The position numbers were made by a program, and so were the translations under genes. Shown here piece by piece: positions 5,587 to 6,173 of a stretch of DNA of 6,173 nucleotides. This stretch comes from Hyphomicrobiales bacterium (GTDB lineage Bacteria; Pseudomonadota; Alphaproteobacteria; Rhizobiales; Beijerinckiaceae): the NCBI GenBank assembly GCA_003567055.1, contig PXAW01000575.1, positions 1 through 6,173 of the forward strand, written 5' to 3'. How positions within the stretch are numbered: the first letter of the stretch is position 1; each line of letters opens with the position of its first letter. The notes below the pieces were generated by a model, which was not told where the DNA came from, searched no databases, and saw nothing but the letters and a program-made list of their open reading frames with translations.

Positions 5587-6173
5587 TCAACCGGTGAAGG
5601 CGTTCCCGCCCCGGCGCGCCAGCCAGAGATTGACCGCAAGCAGGATCCCCGAGGTGAGCGTGATGGCGATCACGCTCATCGCCATGCCGGTCTGGACCGA
5701 GCCCTGTTCGAACTGCGCAAAGACGAAGGTCCCCACCGTGCGCATGCCAGCCGGGGCGAGCATGATCGAGGCGACGAGTTCTCGCGAGGCGATGGCGAAA
5801 ACCAGCATCATCGCCGCGATCAGCGACGGCGCCATCAGCGGCAGGGTGATATGGCGCATCGCGCGCCCCCGGCTGGCGCCGGCCACGCGCGCCGCATCGT
5901 CGAGCGAGCCGCTGATCTGACGCAGCCGGGCCACGGCATAGCGTATCGGATAGGGCAGCAATATGCCGATATAGGCCACGAGCAGGATCGCCGCCGTGCC
6001 ATAGAGCGTGATAGGCAGGAACGGGCTGTTCCAGGCGAGAATCACGCCGACGGCGAGCACGATGGCGGGGATGGCATTGGGCAGGACCGAAAGACCATCC
6101 ATCACGGCACGTCCGCGCCCGGTCCCGCGCACCACGATATAGGCCACGACGCCGCCGATCGCCGCCGTACCGA
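5587..6173 (-). CDS. ABC transporter permease, Fe(III)/thiamine/phosphonate type (5' end outside window)
   Basis: This is the C-terminal part of a membrane permease on the minus strand. The frame stays open to the right edge, so the GTG at 6145-6147 is an internal Val codon rather than a start. Counting from that codon, hydrophobic segments lie at about 21-40, 50-66, 105-121 and 155-176. The EAA-type loop is at 84-107 (DAARVAGAS, then ITLPLMAP), giving about 5898-5827 in the window. SVLPNAIPAIVLAVGV (20-35) and SRELVASIMLAPAGMRT (121-137) are typical of FbpB/SfuB-like iron permeases and of the related thiamine and 2-aminoethylphosphonate permeases. Many of these are two-domain proteins of about 550 residues, and this would be the second domain. 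It is unlike the two CUT1 permeases of this window and belongs to another operon. The substrate is unknown. Confidence 0.93.
   Translation of the reverse strand, partial: GTAAIGGVVAYIVVRGTGRGRAVMDGLSVLPNAIPAIVLAVGVILAWNSPFLPITLYGTAAILLVAYIGILLPYPIRYAVARLRQISGSLDDAARVAGASRGRAMRHITLPLMAPSLIAAMMLVFAIASRELVASIMLAPAGMRTVGTFVFAQFEQGSVQTGMAMSVIAITLTSGILLAVNLWLARRGGNAFTG

Overview
The window is GC-rich, densely packed bacterial DNA. Codon use with G/C at third positions and the gene families suggest an alphaproteobacterium, probably of the Hyphomicrobiales/Rhodobacterales type. That placement is inferred from composition and gene style, because there is no rRNA or other marker gene here. I see no mobile element, CRISPR array or tRNA.

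Positions 1-4594 hold a compact plus-strand import operon of the CUT1/Ugp type. The order is the C-terminal two thirds of an ABC ATPase (cut by the left edge), a secreted solute-binding protein (696-1991), two inner-membrane permeases (2066-2935 and 2932-3762, overlapping by ATGA) and a TIM-barrel protein of the xylose isomerase/AP endonuclease 2 superfamily (3776-4594). A strong hairpin lies between the binding-protein gene and the first permease gene, as is common where the binding protein must be made in excess. After a 170-nt gap rich in palindromes comes a class III metallophosphoesterase (4765-5580) resembling the glycerophosphodiesterase GpdQ and the CpdA/Icc phosphodiesterases.

A coherent reading is uptake of sn-glycerol-3-phosphate, a glycerophosphodiester or a related polyol/sugar phosphate into the cytoplasm. 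The phosphoesterase would then cleave the imported diester, and the TIM-barrel enzyme would act on the released or modified carbohydrate. The binding protein keeps most of the positions I recall as the E. coli UgpB ligand pocket, but one acidic position is replaced by serine, so the ligand may differ from that of UgpB. The substrate is inference.

The right end (5587-6173, minus strand) is the C-terminal part of a different ABC permease, of the Fe(III)/thiamine/phosphonate type. It converges on the phosphoesterase gene with only six bases between the stop codons. It belongs to a separate transport operon whose remainder lies beyond the window.

I found no confident promoter. The promoter of the main operon must lie left of the window or upstream of the ATPase gene. 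No stretch longer than 300 bases lacks a gene. Nothing here is plainly a wholly new system. The most interesting parts are the unusual enzyme pairing with a Ugp-like importer and the palindromic gap before the phosphoesterase.
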